The notes beneath the pieces are model-generated. The model searched no databases and was not told the origin of the DNA. It was given only the letters and a program-made list of their open reading frames with translations. Shown piece by piece: positions 30,182-39,917 of a DNA stretch of 64,000 nucleotides (within the stretch, counting starts at the first letter, position 1; each line of letters begins with the position of its first letter). A program made the translations under genes and the position numbers. The stretch comes from Arsukibacterium sp. UBA3155 (GTDB lineage: Bacteria; Pseudomonadota; Gammaproteobacteria; Enterobacterales; Alteromonadaceae), in NCBI GenBank assembly GCA_002364615.1, contig DEYP01000027.1, forward strand, positions 1 through 64,000, read 5' to 3'.

Positions 30182-32029
30182 ATGCTGCGTTTTTTTGAGC
30201 GACTTACCAAACCCTTCCCTGCGGCTGAGCCGGGCCAACCACCCCGTGGTTTATTGGCATTTTGCCGACATTACACCAAGGGAATGGAACGTTCGTTGCT
30301 TTTTATGTCACTGTCTTCAGCTATTCTGGCCATTTTGGAAGTGTCACTTTTTAGTTTTATGGGCCAGCTCGTTGACTGGTTGGTGGCCAATGATCCTGAT
30401 AATTTTTTTACTGATGAACGCGCTACACTAATCTGGATGGCGCTGGTGACTCTGGTTTTACTGCCCCTGATGACGTTTATTCACTCTGCCATTGTCCACC
30501 AGACGCTGCTAGGCAACTATCCTATGTCTATTCGCTGGTTGGCACATCGTTATTTACTGCGCCAAAGCGTCAGCTTTTATCAAAACGATTTCGCCGGACG
30601 AATCGCTACTAAAGTAATGCAGACTGCGCTTTCTGTGCGGGAAACGGTAATGAAACTGCTGGATGTGATGGTATACGTGCTGGTTTACTTTGGTGCCATG
30701 TTGTTCTTTGTTGCTGATGCCGATCTGCGCTTAATCTTGCCGATGCTGCTCTGGCTGGTGCTCTATATTGCACTGCAGTTCTATTTTGTACCGCGGCTTA
30801 AACGGGTTTCTACTGCACAGGCTGATGCCCGCTCAGAAATGACCGGTCGAATCGTTGATAGCTACACCAATATCACCACCATTAAATTGTTTTCGCATAC
30901 CAACCGCGAAGAAAGTTACGCTAAAGACAGCATGGATGTTTTTTTGCAGCCTGTTTACCAGCAAATGCGGCTTGCCACCGGTCTTAGCGTCTCGGTGCAG
31001 AGCCTTAATTACATTTTGGTGTTCAGTGTTGCGGCCTTATCCCTATATTTATGGGCCGGCAGCGCGATTACCGTAGGTGCTATTGCTATCGCCATAAGCC
31101 TGGCGCTACGTTTGAATGGTATGGCGCAGTGGATTATGTGGGAAGTCAGTTCGCTATTTGAAAACATTGGCACCGTGGCTGATGGTATTGCCACCCTGTC
31201 ACGGCCGATTGAAGTAAATGATGCAACCAATGCCGGTAAATTAATCGTACCTCAGGGTAAAATCGAGTTTAAACAGGTTGGCTTTAATTATGGTAAACAA
31301 CCGGTCGACGGCGGTAAATCGGCCGTGTTGCAGCAACTTGAGTTAACCATTAAACCCGGCGAAAAAGTCGGCTTAGTCGGCCGCTCCGGCGCGGGAAAAT
31401 CTACTTTAGTGAACCTGTTGCTGCGCTTTTATGATATTGAAAGTGGCACTATCCTGATCGATGGTCAGGACATCAGTACCGTCAGCCAGGAAAGTTTGCG
31501 CCAGCATATTGCGATGGTAACTCAAGATACCTCGTTGTTGCATCGCTCTGTGCGGGAGAATATTGCTTATGGTAAGCCCGATGCCACTGAAGAAGAGCTG
31601 ATATTAGCTGCAGAGCAAGCCGAAGCCACTGAATTTATCAGTGACTTAACCGACCCTAACGGCAATAGTGGTTTTGATGCCCAGGTTGGCGAGCGTGGCG
31701 TAAAACTCTCAGGTGGCCAGCGCCAACGCATTGCGATTGCCAGAGTATTACTGAAAAACGCGCCTATTCTTATTCTGGATGAAGCGACTTCGGCGCTGGA
31801 CTCTGAAGTTGAAGCCGCTATTCAGGCCAGCTTAAATAAACTGATGGACGGCAAAACCGTCATCGCTATTGCGCACCGCTTGTCAACTATTGCTCAAATG
31901 GACCGATTAATCGTGCTGGATCAAGGTAATATCGTTGAACAAGGTAGCCACAGCGAACTTATCGCCAGTGGTGGCATTTACGCCCAGCTGTGGGCGCATC
32001 AAACTGGTGGTTTTATTGGTATCGATTAA
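30182..32029 (+). CDS. ABC transporter, fused permease/ATP-binding (exporter type)
   Basis: A 615-residue homodimeric-type ABC exporter half. The transmembrane domain (about 40-335) has five to six helices, and the nucleotide-binding domain follows. Walker A is GRSGAGKST (400-408), the signature is LSGGQRQR (about 514) and Walker B is ILILDEATSALDSE (about 533). The His switch is in IAIAHRLST. The family matches MdlB/MsbA-like multidrug or lipid exporters common in Proteobacteria; the substrate cannot be inferred. The ATG follows AGGA. It is divergent from ribA and convergent with the BON lipoprotein gene. Confidence 0.9.
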   Translation: MLRFFERLTKPFPAAEPGQPPRGLLAFCRHYTKGMERSLLFMSLSSAILAILEVSLFSFMGQLVDWLVANDPDNFFTDERATLIWMALVTLVLLPLMTFIHSAIVHQTLLGNYPMSIRWLAHRYLLRQSVSFYQNDFAGRIATKVMQTALSVRETVMKLLDVMVYVLVYFGAMLFFVADADLRLILPMLLWLVLYIALQFYFVPRLKRVSTAQADARSEMTGRIVDSYTNITTIKLFSHTNREESYAKDSMDVFLQPVYQQMRLATGLSVSVQSLNYILVFSVAALSLYLWAGSAITVGAIAIAISLALRLNGMAQWIMWEVSSLFENIGTVADGIATLSRPIEVNDATNAGKLIVPQGKIEFKQVGFNYGKQPVDGGKSAVLQQLELTIKPGEKVGLVGRSGAGKSTLVNLLLRFYDIESGTILIDGQDISTVSQESLRQHIAMVTQDTSLLHRSVRENIAYGKPDATEEELILAAEQAEATEFISDLTDPNGNSGFDAQVGERGVKLSGGQRQRIAIARVLLKNAPILILDEATSALDSEVEAAIQASLNKLMDGKTVIAIAHRLSTIAQMDRLIVLDQGNIVEQGSHSELIASGGIYAQLWAHQTGGFIGID

Positions 32030-32061
32030 GCGGTGCCCTGCACCGCTGTATTGGCAAACCG

Positions 32062-32415
32062 TTATTGAATTTCTAAATCATTGTTGACAGCGTGCACGCC
32101 TGGCGTGCCTCTGGCAATGGCTTCAGCAAGTTGTCGTTGCTCCTCGGTAGCGACGTTACCATGTAATCTGACATCGCCTTTATCAGTTTCGACCTGAATA
32201 TTAAGGTTTTCAAGACGCTGCTCAGCTCGAATCGACGTCGACACTGCCGTGGTTATATTCAGATCATCATACATGCCTTTCTCGGGTGCTATGGTCAGCC
32301 CCGCTTCATCAGTAGGCGCTTCAATACTTTGGCGCTCCCGCTCACAACCTGTCAGCAATGCTGCACTTACCAGCAGTGTGGCCAGCATACCCAATGTGTA
32401 TTTAGCTGCCTGCAT
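32062..32415 (-). CDS. BON-domain lipoprotein
   Basis: A 117-residue lipoprotein. The signal peptide ends in the lipobox LLTGC with acylated C24, so it is anchored in an envelope membrane. No Asp at +2 is seen, so outer-membrane sorting is likely. Residues about 50-117 form a single BON domain (ending TPGVHAVNNDLEIQ), the phospholipid-associated module of OsmY/DolP-like proteins. The precise role is unknown; envelope stress or lipid surveillance is the family's theme. The ATG follows GAGGGAG. Confidence 0.85.
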   Translation of the reverse strand: MQAAKYTLGMLATLLVSAALLTGCERERQSIEAPTDEAGLTIAPEKGMYDDLNITTAVSTSIRAEQRLENLNIQVETDKGDVRLHGNVATEEQRQLAEAIARGTPGVHAVNNDLEIQ

Positions 32416-32513
32416 AATTAACTCCCTCTGTTTAGTCGTGTTGTCGCTTTGCCTGTTAAGTATGGTTTAATCACAATGACTTCGCAAAGTTAATGCAGCT
32501 TTGTCGCCTGAGT

Positions 32514-32546
32514 ATAAAAAACCCGGCTAGATAGCCGGGCATTTTT
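32514..32546. terminator. Terminator downstream of the AGCS symporter gene
   Basis: CCCGGCT-AGAT-AGCCGGG (stem 32522-32539) has an A run on its left and TTTTT on its right. On the minus strand it is followed by TTTTTT, so it ends the symporter transcript 31 bp past its stop codon. It may also work in the opposite direction. Confidence 0.85.
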
Positions 32547-32576
32547 ATGATGCGAGTTGTCGTTCATTAGTTTATT

Positions 32577-34106
32577 TTATTTTGACTCTGACGATTTTAG
32601 CGCTTGCTGATCTGCCAGCCGCTTTTCCCAGAAAGTCGCATTTTTGATACCCAGCTTCACCGGATCAAATGTTACCGGACCACCCGCTTTCTTTTGATCT
32701 TCATAATCGCGTAAACAGAGGATTGCAGGCTTAGCCACAAAAAAGATAGCCAGAATACCCAGAATGTTAATCCACGCCATTAAACCGACCCCAATGTCGC
32801 CAATACCCCAAATGTAGCCTGAGCTGTTAACCATACCATATGCCACCATTGCCATAATAACCACTTTAACCGCCACTAACGGAATGGTGCCCTTAAAATA
32901 GCGGTTTAAATACGACACGTTGGTCTCGGCAATGTAGTAGTACGCCAGAATAGTAGTAAAGGCAAAAAAGAAAATCGCCACGCCAACGAACGCCTGACCA
33001 AACTGACCAAATACATTATTTAAGGCCATTTGGGTAAAGGCGGGTGAAGCGACCTCGGTTGCAGCATCAATATTCTGAACAATAATACTTCCGGCGCCGG
33101 TAGCAGCGTTAAAATCTTCAGTCTGAATATTATATTGCGAGGTAATTAGAATCATCAACGCCGTAGCGGTGCAGACGAACAAGGTATCGACGTAAACAGA
33201 AAATGCCTGAACCAAGCCTTGTTGCGCCGGGTGATCTACCTCTGCTGCTGCAGCAGCATGCGGTCCGGTGCCCTGACCTGCTTCGTTAGAATAAATTCCT
33301 CGTTTTACACCCCAGCCAATCGCGGCGCCCATGCCGGCCTGAGCGGTAAATGCATCAGAAATAATTAAACTGAAAATACCCGGAACTTTATCCAGGTTTA
33401 AAAATACAACAATCAGTGCCATGACAATGTAACCCAGCGCCATAAAGGGCACGACTATCTGCGTGAAGTGGGCAATACGTTTAATGCCACCAAAGATAAT
33501 GAACGCCAGTACAATCAGGATTATTGCCAGTGCCACCAATTTAAAGGTACCCACCTCACCAAAACTGGTTACCACCATATTGCCTTCACCAAATACCTGG
33601 GTAAACGCATTGCCAACGGCATTCGCCTGTACGCCTGGTAAAAATACGCCACAGGCAATAATGGCAGACACGGCAAATAATATCGCCAGCCACTTCTGGC
33701 CCAGACAGCGTTCAAAATAATACGCCGGGCCACCACGATACTGGCCGTCTTCTTCAACTTTATAAACCTGACCGAGTGTTGACTCAGCGTAAGCAGTGCT
33801 GGCACCTAAAAAAGCCACGACCCACATCCAGAACACTGCACCCGGGCCGCCAAAGCCAATAGCCGCAGCAACGCCGGCAATGTTACCTACACCAACCCTG
33901 CCAGACAACGACACAGCCAATGCCTGAAAAGAAGAAATCCCTTTATCTGATTCGTTGCTGTTAAACAGCAGCTTGCACATTTCTTTAAAATGTCTGACCT
34001 GTGCAAAACGTGTGATAACGGAATAAAACAAACCGGCACCAAGACACAGAAATATCAGTGCCGGGCTCCAGATAATACTATTTACGGTGCTGACCAAGGC
34101 TTCCAT
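32577..34106 (-). CDS. Alanine/glycine:cation symporter (AGCS family)
   Basis: A 509-residue sodium-coupled amino-acid symporter of the AlsT/DagA family, importing alanine or glycine (possibly glutamine) with Na+ at the inner membrane. About ten hydrophobic helices are visible. Family signatures are SLSGRVGVGNIAGVA (about residues 66-80), FGGPGAVFWMWVVAFLGAS and WGVKRGIYSNEAGQGTGPHA. The ATG follows AGGGGA. It is monocistronic with its own terminator. The Na+ coupling fits a marine or estuarine habitat. Confidence 0.92.
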   Translation of the reverse strand: MEALVSTVNSIIWSPALIFLCLGAGLFYSVITRFAQVRHFKEMCKLLFNSNESDKGISSFQALAVSLSGRVGVGNIAGVAAAIGFGGPGAVFWMWVVAFLGASTAYAESTLGQVYKVEEDGQYRGGPAYYFERCLGQKWLAILFAVSAIIACGVFLPGVQANAVGNAFTQVFGEGNMVVTSFGEVGTFKLVALAIILIVLAFIIFGGIKRIAHFTQIVVPFMALGYIVMALIVVFLNLDKVPGIFSLIISDAFTAQAGMGAAIGWGVKRGIYSNEAGQGTGPHAAAAAEVDHPAQQGLVQAFSVYVDTLFVCTATALMILITSQYNIQTEDFNAATGAGSIIVQNIDAATEVASPAFTQMALNNVFGQFGQAFVGVAIFFFAFTTILAYYYIAETNVSYLNRYFKGTIPLVAVKVVIMAMVAYGMVNSSGYIWGIGDIGVGLMAWINILGILAIFFVAKPAILCLRDYEDQKKAGGPVTFDPVKLGIKNATFWEKRLADQQALKSSESK

Positions 34107-34269
34107 CAGTTTCCCCTGTAATTATTGTTGTTGGATTTAATTATTATAAACTAGCGTTAATTTGCCATAACATCAGGCTAATAGCTATGTTTGGCAGCAC
34201 CAGCGCGGCACGAATAGCGGTTTTTTAACCAATTTTCACTGATGTAAAGCCTTTCCTTATATCAGCCAA

Positions 34270-34298
34270 TAAAAAGCCCCGCGTGGCAGGGCTTATTT
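34270..34298 (-). terminator. ppsA terminator
   Basis: On the minus strand AAGCCC/GGGCTT arms with an inner GC pair close a short loop and are followed by TTTTTATTGG. It lies about 25 bp past the ppsA stop. Confidence 0.7.
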
Positions 34299-34322
34299 AA
34301 GCGTTACACCGAGTAAGTACGG

Positions 34323-36701
34323 TTAGTGTTTAGCAAACTTTTCTGCCAGGTACAGCCAGGTTTCTAATACGGTATCTGGGTTTAACGATACGCTATCAAT
34401 ACCTTGCTGCATTAACCAACCAGCGAAATCTTCATGATCTGACGGGCCCTGACCGCAGATACCAATGTACTTGCCTTTGGCTTTGCAGGTTTTAATGGCC
34501 ATTTCCAGCAACTTATATATGGCCGGGTTACGTTCATCAAACAAGTGAGCAATTAAGCCGCTGTCACGGTCAAGCCCCAGAGTTAACTGAGTTAAATCGT
34601 TTGAACCAATTGAGAAACCATCAAAGTACTCAAGGAACTCTTCCGCCAACAATGCATTAGATGGCAGTTCACACATCATGATAACCCGCAGCCCATTTTC
34701 ACCCCGCTTCAGGCCATGCTCTGCCAGTAATTCAATTACCGCTGCAGCCTCTTCCAATGTGCGAACGAATGGGATCATCACCTCAACGTTAGTAAAGCCC
34801 ATAATATTGCGCACCCGCTTTAACGCTTCAACTTCTAACGCAAAACAATCGCGGAAGTCTTTAGAGATATAGCGTGAGGCACCGCGAAAACCAATCATCG
34901 GGTTTTCTTCATGCGGCTCGTACTGTCGTCCGCCGACCAGATTGGCATATTCGTTAGATTTAAAATCAGACATCCGCACAATGACTTTTTGCGGTGCAAA
35001 GGCACACGCCAACGTTGCGATCCCCTCTGTCAGCTTAGCAATATAAAACTCAACCGGATCGCTATAGCCTGCAATCATCTGACTAATGGTCGCTTTAAGC
35101 TCAGGGGTCTGGACATCGAAATTTAACAGCGCTTTAGGATGTACGCCGATCATCCGGTTGATAATAAACTCCAACCGGGCCAGACCAATACCGGCGTGCG
35201 GCAATTTCGCAAATGAGAACGCCCGTTCCGGGTTGCCCACATTCATCATAATTTTTAAATCCAGTGCCGGCATCTGATCTACCCGGCTACTAACCACTTT
35301 ATATTCAAGTTTGCCGTCATAAATGAATCCGGTATCGCCTTCGGCGCAAGATACCGTAACCTGCTGGCCTGTTTTTAGTTTACTGGTAGCATCACCACAG
35401 CCTACAACCGCTGGTATTCCTAACTCTCTGGCAATAATTGCGGCATGACAGGTACGCCCGCCGCGGTTGGTCACGATTGCCGATGCGCGCTTCATAATGG
35501 GCTCCCAATCCGGGTCCGTCATGTCTGTTACCAGCACGTCACCAGGCTGAATTTGATCCATCTGTTCAATGCCTTTAAGCACTTTAGCCGTGCCAGCGCC
35601 AATCCGCTGGCCAATTGCCCGGCCTTCTACCAATACCGGCGCCGTGCCTTGCAACTGAAACCGTTCCATACTGTTGCTGTCTTCGCGGCTTTTGACTGTT
35701 TCCGGCCTGGCTTGCACAATATATAACTTGCCGTCATTACCGTCTTTCGCCCATTCAATATCCATGGCCCGGCCATAGTGTTCTGCAATAATCACTGCTT
35801 GCTTTGCCAGCTCTGTCACTTCAGCATCCGTCAAAGAAAACTGCTGACTGCGCTCAGTAGCAATATCAACAATTTTCACCTGTTTGCCGTGGTCCTCTTC
35901 TGCTGAATAGACCATTTCAACTTTTTTACTGCCCAAATTCCGTTTCACTACCGCTGGCCGACCGGCCGCCAGCGTCGGCTTATGCACATAAAACTCATCA
36001 GGATTTACCGCACCCTGTACCACCATTTCGCCAAGACCATAAGAAGAGGTAATAAAGACTACATCTTCAAAGCCGGACTCAGTATCGATACTAAACATAA
36101 CACCGGATGAGGCAATGTCAGAGCGCACCATTTTCTGTACGCCAGCCGATAAAGCAACCCCACGGTGATCGTATCCCTGGTGCACCCGGTATGAAATGGC
36201 CCGGTCATTAAACAACGAAGCAAACACATGCTTTATGGCGGTAATAACCGCATCATAACCACGAACATTTAAAAACGTTTCCTGCTGCCCCGCAAAAGAG
36301 GCATCAGGCATATCTTCCGCTGTAGCAGAGGAGCGAACGGCAAAAGACACATCGTGTGTCGGGTCGGCATGTAATTGCTGATAAGCGTCGCGAATCGCCT
36401 GCTCTAACTCTGGTTGAAATGGGGTATCGATTACCCACTGCCGAATTTGGGCACCGGCTTTACTCAGCGCAGTAACATCATCGACATCCAGGCCATCGAG
36501 CACTTGATATATGCGCTCGTTTACGCCGCTTTGTTCAAGGAACTGATTAAAGGCATCCGCGGTAGTGGCAAATCCGCCCGGCACCTGCACCCCGGCATTA
36601 GCCAGGTTACTGATCATTTCACCGAGGGAAGCATTTTTACCCCCTACCCGATCCACATCATGCATACCCAGCTTTTCATACCAAATCACAAATTCTTGCA
36701 C
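34323..36701 (-). CDS. ppsA: Phosphoenolpyruvate synthase
   Basis: Converts pyruvate, ATP and water to PEP, AMP and phosphate, the entry to gluconeogenesis from C3 compounds. It is 792 residues, exactly the E. coli length. The start is GTG with GGAGACGAACT before it. The N-terminal ATP-grasp domain (about 1-330, [10 protein letters not shown]) precedes the phosphohistidine domain with [21 protein letters not shown] (catalytic His about 420). The C-terminal TIM-barrel PEP domain ends with the [14 protein letters not shown] motif. It is divergent from ppsR, which controls it by phosphorylating the regulatory threonine beside the catalytic His. Confidence 0.97.
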   Translation of the reverse strand: MQEFVIWYEKLGMHDVDRVGGKNASLGEMISNLANAGVQVPGGFATTADAFNQFLEQSGVNERIYQVLDGLDVDDVTALSKAGAQIRQWVIDTPFQPELEQAIRDAYQQLHADPTHDVSFAVRSSATAEDMPDASFAGQQETFLNVRGYDAVITAIKHVFASLFNDRAISYRVHQGYDHRGVALSAGVQKMVRSDIASSGVMFSIDTESGFEDVVFITSSYGLGEMVVQGAVNPDEFYVHKPTLAAGRPAVVKRNLGSKKVEMVYSAEEDHGKQVKIVDIATERSQQFSLTDAEVTELAKQAVIIAEHYGRAMDIEWAKDGNDGKLYIVQARPETVKSREDSNSMERFQLQGTAPVLVEGRAIGQRIGAGTAKVLKGIEQMDQIQPGDVLVTDMTDPDWEPIMKRASAIVTNRGGRTCHAAIIARELGIPAVVGCGDATSKLKTGQQVTVSCAEGDTGFIYDGKLEYKVVSSRVDQMPALDLKIMMNVGNPERAFSFAKLPHAGIGLARLEFIINRMIGVHPKALLNFDVQTPELKATISQMIAGYSDPVEFYIAKLTEGIATLACAFAPQKVIVRMSDFKSNEYANLVGGRQYEPHEENPMIGFRGASRYISKDFRDCFALEVEALKRVRNIMGFTNVEVMIPFVRTLEEAAAVIELLAEHGLKRGENGLRVIMMCELPSNALLAEEFLEYFDGFSIGSNDLTQLTLGLDRDSGLIAHLFDERNPAIYKLLEMAIKTCKAKGKYIGICGQGPSDHEDFAGWLMQQGIDSVSLNPDTVLETWLYLAEKFAKH

Positions 36702-36838
36702 AGTTCGTCTCCATTTTTTGTTGAAGGGCGTGTAAGCTTACCAGCAGCATTACAAAGCAAAGTGATTTTACACTCTGGCTGAGATTAATTAAAACCCTAA
36801 TTTACATGTAATTTTATAACAACAAATTGGAGATTACC

Positions 36839-37648
36839 TTGCGGACAGCTTTCTACATATCTGATGGAACCGCCATTACTGCAGAGGTATTTGGCCATGC
36901 CTTACTTACTCTTTTTCCAGCACAATTCGAGCATATTACGATACCATTCGTCGAATCAGCTGATATGGCATTGCAGGTCAAACAGAGAATTAATGATCGG
37001 TATAAAACAACGGGAGTAAAACCGCTTATTTTCCAGACGTTTGTAGATGATAATTTACGGCATATTATTAACAGCAGTGACGGTATTTGTTATGACTTTT
37101 TGAACACCTTCGTTGAACCTATTCAGCGCGAGTTAGGCGTTGCGCCCGTACCGAAAACACATCGCACGCACAGCATGCATGAGAAAACCTACGATTTCCG
37201 CATTGACGCCGTCAATTTTTCGTTGGCCAATGATGATGGTGCCAATATGAAGAATTTTGACCAGGCAGACATTATATTGGTTGGCGTAAGCCGCTCAGGT
37301 AAAACCCCTACCAGTCTATACCTGGCTTTACAATATGGCATAAAGGCCGCCAACTATCCGTTTGTGGAAGAAGACATGCAAGCGCTGCGCCTGCCACCAG
37401 AGCTGATGCGAAATAAAGATAAGTTGTTTGGGTTAAGTATTACCGCTGAACGACTGAGTCAGATCCGGCAACAACGCCGTCCTGACAGCAGGTATGCGTC
37501 AATCAGGCAATGCGCTGCAGAATTAAATGAAGTGGAGGCATTATACCGCCAGGAGCAGATACCTTTTCTTAATTCAACGCATTTGTCCATCGAAGAGATA
37601 TCAGCGAAAATTATTGCCAAAACCGGATTAAAACGTCACAAATATTAA
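36839..37648 (+). CDS. ppsR: PEP synthase regulatory protein (bifunctional kinase/pyrophosphorylase)
   Basis: A DUF299-family ADP-dependent Ser/Thr kinase and phosphate-dependent pyrophosphorylase that switches PEP synthase off and on. From the chosen TTG it is 269 residues. I prefer TTG 36839 because GGAG lies 6 nt upstream and the protein then opens directly with RTAFYISDGTAITAEVFGH. The alternative TTG at 36827 would itself be the ribosome-binding region. The P-loop-like GVSRSGKT is at 149-156, followed by PTSLYLALQYGIKAANYPF. The head-to-head position with ppsA is conserved. Confidence 0.94.
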   Translation: MRTAFYISDGTAITAEVFGHALLTLFPAQFEHITIPFVESADMALQVKQRINDRYKTTGVKPLIFQTFVDDNLRHIINSSDGICYDFLNTFVEPIQRELGVAPVPKTHRTHSMHEKTYDFRIDAVNFSLANDDGANMKNFDQADIILVGVSRSGKTPTSLYLALQYGIKAANYPFVEEDMQALRLPPELMRNKDKLFGLSITAERLSQIRQQRRPDSRYASIRQCAAELNEVEALYRQEQIPFLNSTHLSIEEISAKIIAKTGLKRHKY

Positions 37649-37673
37649 AACAGGCCCGCTGTGGGCCTGTTTT
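37647..37673 (+). terminator. ppsR terminator
   Basis: CAGGCCC-GCTGT-GGGCCTG (37651-37669) is a 7-bp GC-rich stem, extended by A-T pairs, with TTTT after it and AAAA before it. It begins right after the ppsR stop and could also serve the converging DAHP synthase gene. Confidence 0.88.
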
Positions 37674-37739
37674 ATGTGCTACCGGGCTGGTTAAAATAAG
37701 CCTGTACAGAAGCCGTTCGGTTGCCGACGCGACTTGAGA

Positions 37740-37778
37740 TAGCTATTTGCAGTAGCTACTTGCAATAGCTACTTGCGA
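37740..37778. repeat. Three tandem 13-bp units spanning the DAHP synthase stop codon
   Basis: TAGCTATTTGCAG, TAGCTACTTGCAA and TAGCTACTTGCGA follow one another without gaps. The rightmost unit contains the TAG stop (minus strand) of the DAHP synthase gene at 37769-37771, so the repeat arose by duplication of the gene's last bases. It looks like slippage, not an operator. Confidence 0.75.
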
Positions 37779-39118
37779 CTGGCGCTAAGCGTGTCGGCAA
37801 TTAAAAAGGCTAATTCCAGTACCTGATCTGCATTTAACCGCGGATCGCACTGCGTAAAATAACGTTTGCTTAAGTCATGTTCACTTAAGCCGTAAGCGCC
37901 ACCGGTACATTCCGTCACATGCTCACCGGTCATCTCAAGATGAATACCGCCGGCATGGGTTCCCTCCGCTTTATGAACTGCAAAGAAATTCCGGATTTCC
38001 CGTAAAATAGCTTCAAAATCACGGGTTTTAAAGTCGTTGCTGGCCTTGACCGTATTACCGTGCATCGGATCAGAACTCCAGACCACGGTGCGCCCTTCTT
38101 GCTTCACTTTACGAACCAGCGCAGGCAGTTTATCGGCAAGCTTGTCTGCACCCATTCGGGTGATCAGGGTTAATCTGCCAGGCGTGTTGTTTGGGTTTAG
38201 CGCATCAATTAATCTGATTAACTCATCAGGTTGCATACCTGGCCCAATTTTAACCCCTACCGGATTATGAATACCCCGAAAAAATTCCAGGTGGGCATGA
38301 TCTAACTGACGGGTACGCTCACCAATCCAGACCATATGCGCAGAACAGTCATACCAGTCACCAGTAAGGGAGTCGCGACGGGTCAGCGCTTCCTCGTAAT
38401 TAAGCAACAAGGCTTCGTGTGAGGTATACAGCTGGGTCTCACGAATCGAGGGCGAGTTTTGGGCGGTAATGCCGCAAATCTCCATAAAGCGCAAGGCTTC
38501 CTGGATACGCTGCGCCACGTTATGATAGCGATCTTTTAACGGATTAGATTCAACGAATCCCATATTCCATTTGCTGACCTGATGTAAATCGGCTAACCCC
38601 CCCTGAGCAAAGGCCCTGAGCAAATTAAGGGTAGCAGCAGAATGATGGTAAGCCGTCACCAGTCGGTTCGGATCTGGTTGGCGGGCAGCCTCCGTAAATT
38701 CAAAACTATTAACAATATCGCCCCGGTAACTCGGTAAGGTGATGTCATTTATGGTTTCGAGATCACTGGAACGAGGTTTAGCGTACTGCCCTGCCATACG
38801 GGCAACTTTAACCACGGGCAAACCACCGGCATAAGTTAATACCACCGCCATTTGTAACAGCACTTTAAAGGTGTCACGGATTTTCGGCGCATTAAAGTCA
38901 TTAAAGCTCTCAGCGCAATCCCCACCCTGCAGCAAAAACCCTTTGCCATTAGCCACTTGTCCTAACTGCGTATGTAAATCTCTGGTTTCCTGCGCAAACA
39001 CCAGCGGTGGATAACGGTGCAACTGTTTTTCAATTTGCGCCAGTAAATGCGGATCCTGATAAGACGGTTGTTGTTGTATCGGCAGAGCTCGCCAGCTATC
39101 TGGCGTCCAGGTGGTCAC
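37769..39118 (-). CDS. Class II 3-deoxy-7-phosphoheptulonate synthase (DAHP synthase)
   Basis: Condenses PEP with erythrose 4-phosphate, the committed step of aromatic synthesis. At 449 residues it belongs to the class II (plant/AroA-II) type, unlike E. coli AroF/G/H. Family motifs include [10 protein letters not shown] at the start, GGDCAESF with metal ligand C68, and the C-terminal [13 protein letters not shown]. The start is GTG with AGGAAACGCATC before it. It follows ppsR convergently; PpsA makes its PEP substrate, though co-regulation is not shown. No TyrR box was recognised upstream. Confidence 0.95.
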   Translation of the reverse strand: MTTWTPDSWRALPIQQQPSYQDPHLLAQIEKQLHRYPPLVFAQETRDLHTQLGQVANGKGFLLQGGDCAESFNDFNAPKIRDTFKVLLQMAVVLTYAGGLPVVKVARMAGQYAKPRSSDLETINDITLPSYRGDIVNSFEFTEAARQPDPNRLVTAYHHSAATLNLLRAFAQGGLADLHQVSKWNMGFVESNPLKDRYHNVAQRIQEALRFMEICGITAQNSPSIRETQLYTSHEALLLNYEEALTRRDSLTGDWYDCSAHMVWIGERTRQLDHAHLEFFRGIHNPVGVKIGPGMQPDELIRLIDALNPNNTPGRLTLITRMGADKLADKLPALVRKVKQEGRTVVWSSDPMHGNTVKASNDFKTRDFEAILREIRNFFAVHKAEGTHAGGIHLEMTGEHVTECTGGAYGLSEHDLSKRYFTQCDPRLNADQVLELAFLIADTLSASRK

Positions 39119-39246
39119 GATGCGTTTCCTATACGTTGAAGTAATTACACGGTGCCAAGTTATAGACTTCCGGACGTAAATTCAATCCTGAATTCAGAGT
39201 TTTTCGCTCTAATACCCGCGTAATCGGAATAAGCCGGGCTAAACCA

Positions 39247-39723
39247 TTATTTAGGCTGCACCTCAGGCGCCATTATTAACTTGTCGCAAGATTGTTCGAT
39301 TAAATCCAGTACCAATTCGAAACCTTTACTACCGCTGTAATAGGGATCCGGAACTTCAGCTACCGACGGATATTCCGGATGAAAAGAGAGAAATAATTTA
39401 ATTTTATGCTGATGATCCGGCGGACAGCGCCGCTTTAATTCCGCTATATTCTCATTATCCATTGCCAAAATAAGATCAAAGTCAGCGAAATCCTGCTCAA
39501 ATACCGGACGCGAATAAAGACCGCTAAAGTTGTATCCTCTGGCAATACCGGCCTCAATGCTGCGGCTATCAGGCCGATCGCCCCGGTGAGAAGCACTGGT
39601 GCCGGCAGAATCAATCTCAATATTAAGTTGTTGCTGCAAGGCTTTTTGCTTTAATACCGCATGAGCAGTTGGCGATCGACAAATGTTTCCTAAACACACA
39701 AGCAGAACTTTTTGGCTGCGCAT
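39247..39723 (-). CDS. Low-molecular-weight protein-tyrosine phosphatase
   Basis: A 158-residue cytoplasmic phosphatase. The P-loop CLGNICRS (nucleophile C10, R16) lies near the N-terminus and the acid-base aspartate is in VPDPYYSG near residue 126. Such enzymes act on phosphotyrosine, often in exopolysaccharide control, or on small phosphates. No tyrosine kinase or capsule gene is next to it. The ATG follows AAGGAGCAACC, a strong site. It is divergent from csgD, with 194 bp between the start codons. Confidence 0.93.
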   Translation of the reverse strand: MRSQKVLLVCLGNICRSPTAHAVLKQKALQQQLNIEIDSAGTSASHRGDRPDSRSIEAGIARGYNFSGLYSRPVFEQDFADFDLILAMDNENIAELKRRCPPDHQHKIKLFLSFHPEYPSVAEVPDPYYSGSKGFELVLDLIEQSCDKLIMAPEVQPK

Positions 39724-39840
39724 GGTTGCTCCTTAACGTAGATGTTGCAATTAAACTGAAAAATTACACCCGGTGCAATAGTTAAAAAAGCGGTTTTCTT
39801 GCTGCTTTATTTTAACTTTAGCGGGCGACAACAGTTGCAA

Positions 39841-39868
39841 TTGACAGCCACGCGGTACAGTATATTAG
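39841..39868 (+). promoter_or_regulatory. Predicted csgD promoter
   Basis: A perfect -35 TTGACA (39841-39846) is followed at 16 bp by TATTAG (39863-39868), with an overlapping TATATT at 39861. The predicted leader of about 45 nt contains a 7-9-bp stem TTTAGTC/GACTAAA (39875-39897) just before the GGAGGTGA ribosome-binding site. It could mask or stabilise initiation, as known csgD leaders do. Confidence 0.45.
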
Positions 39869-39917
39869 AGTCGTTTTAGTCAATGGTGAAGACTAAAGTC
39901 GTTTGGAGGTGAAAACA

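Noticed and set aside
36802-36811. TTACATGTAA palindrome before ppsR as an operator
   Set aside because: Ten bases of AT-rich palindrome are expected by chance and no known regulator of ppsA/ppsR matches it.
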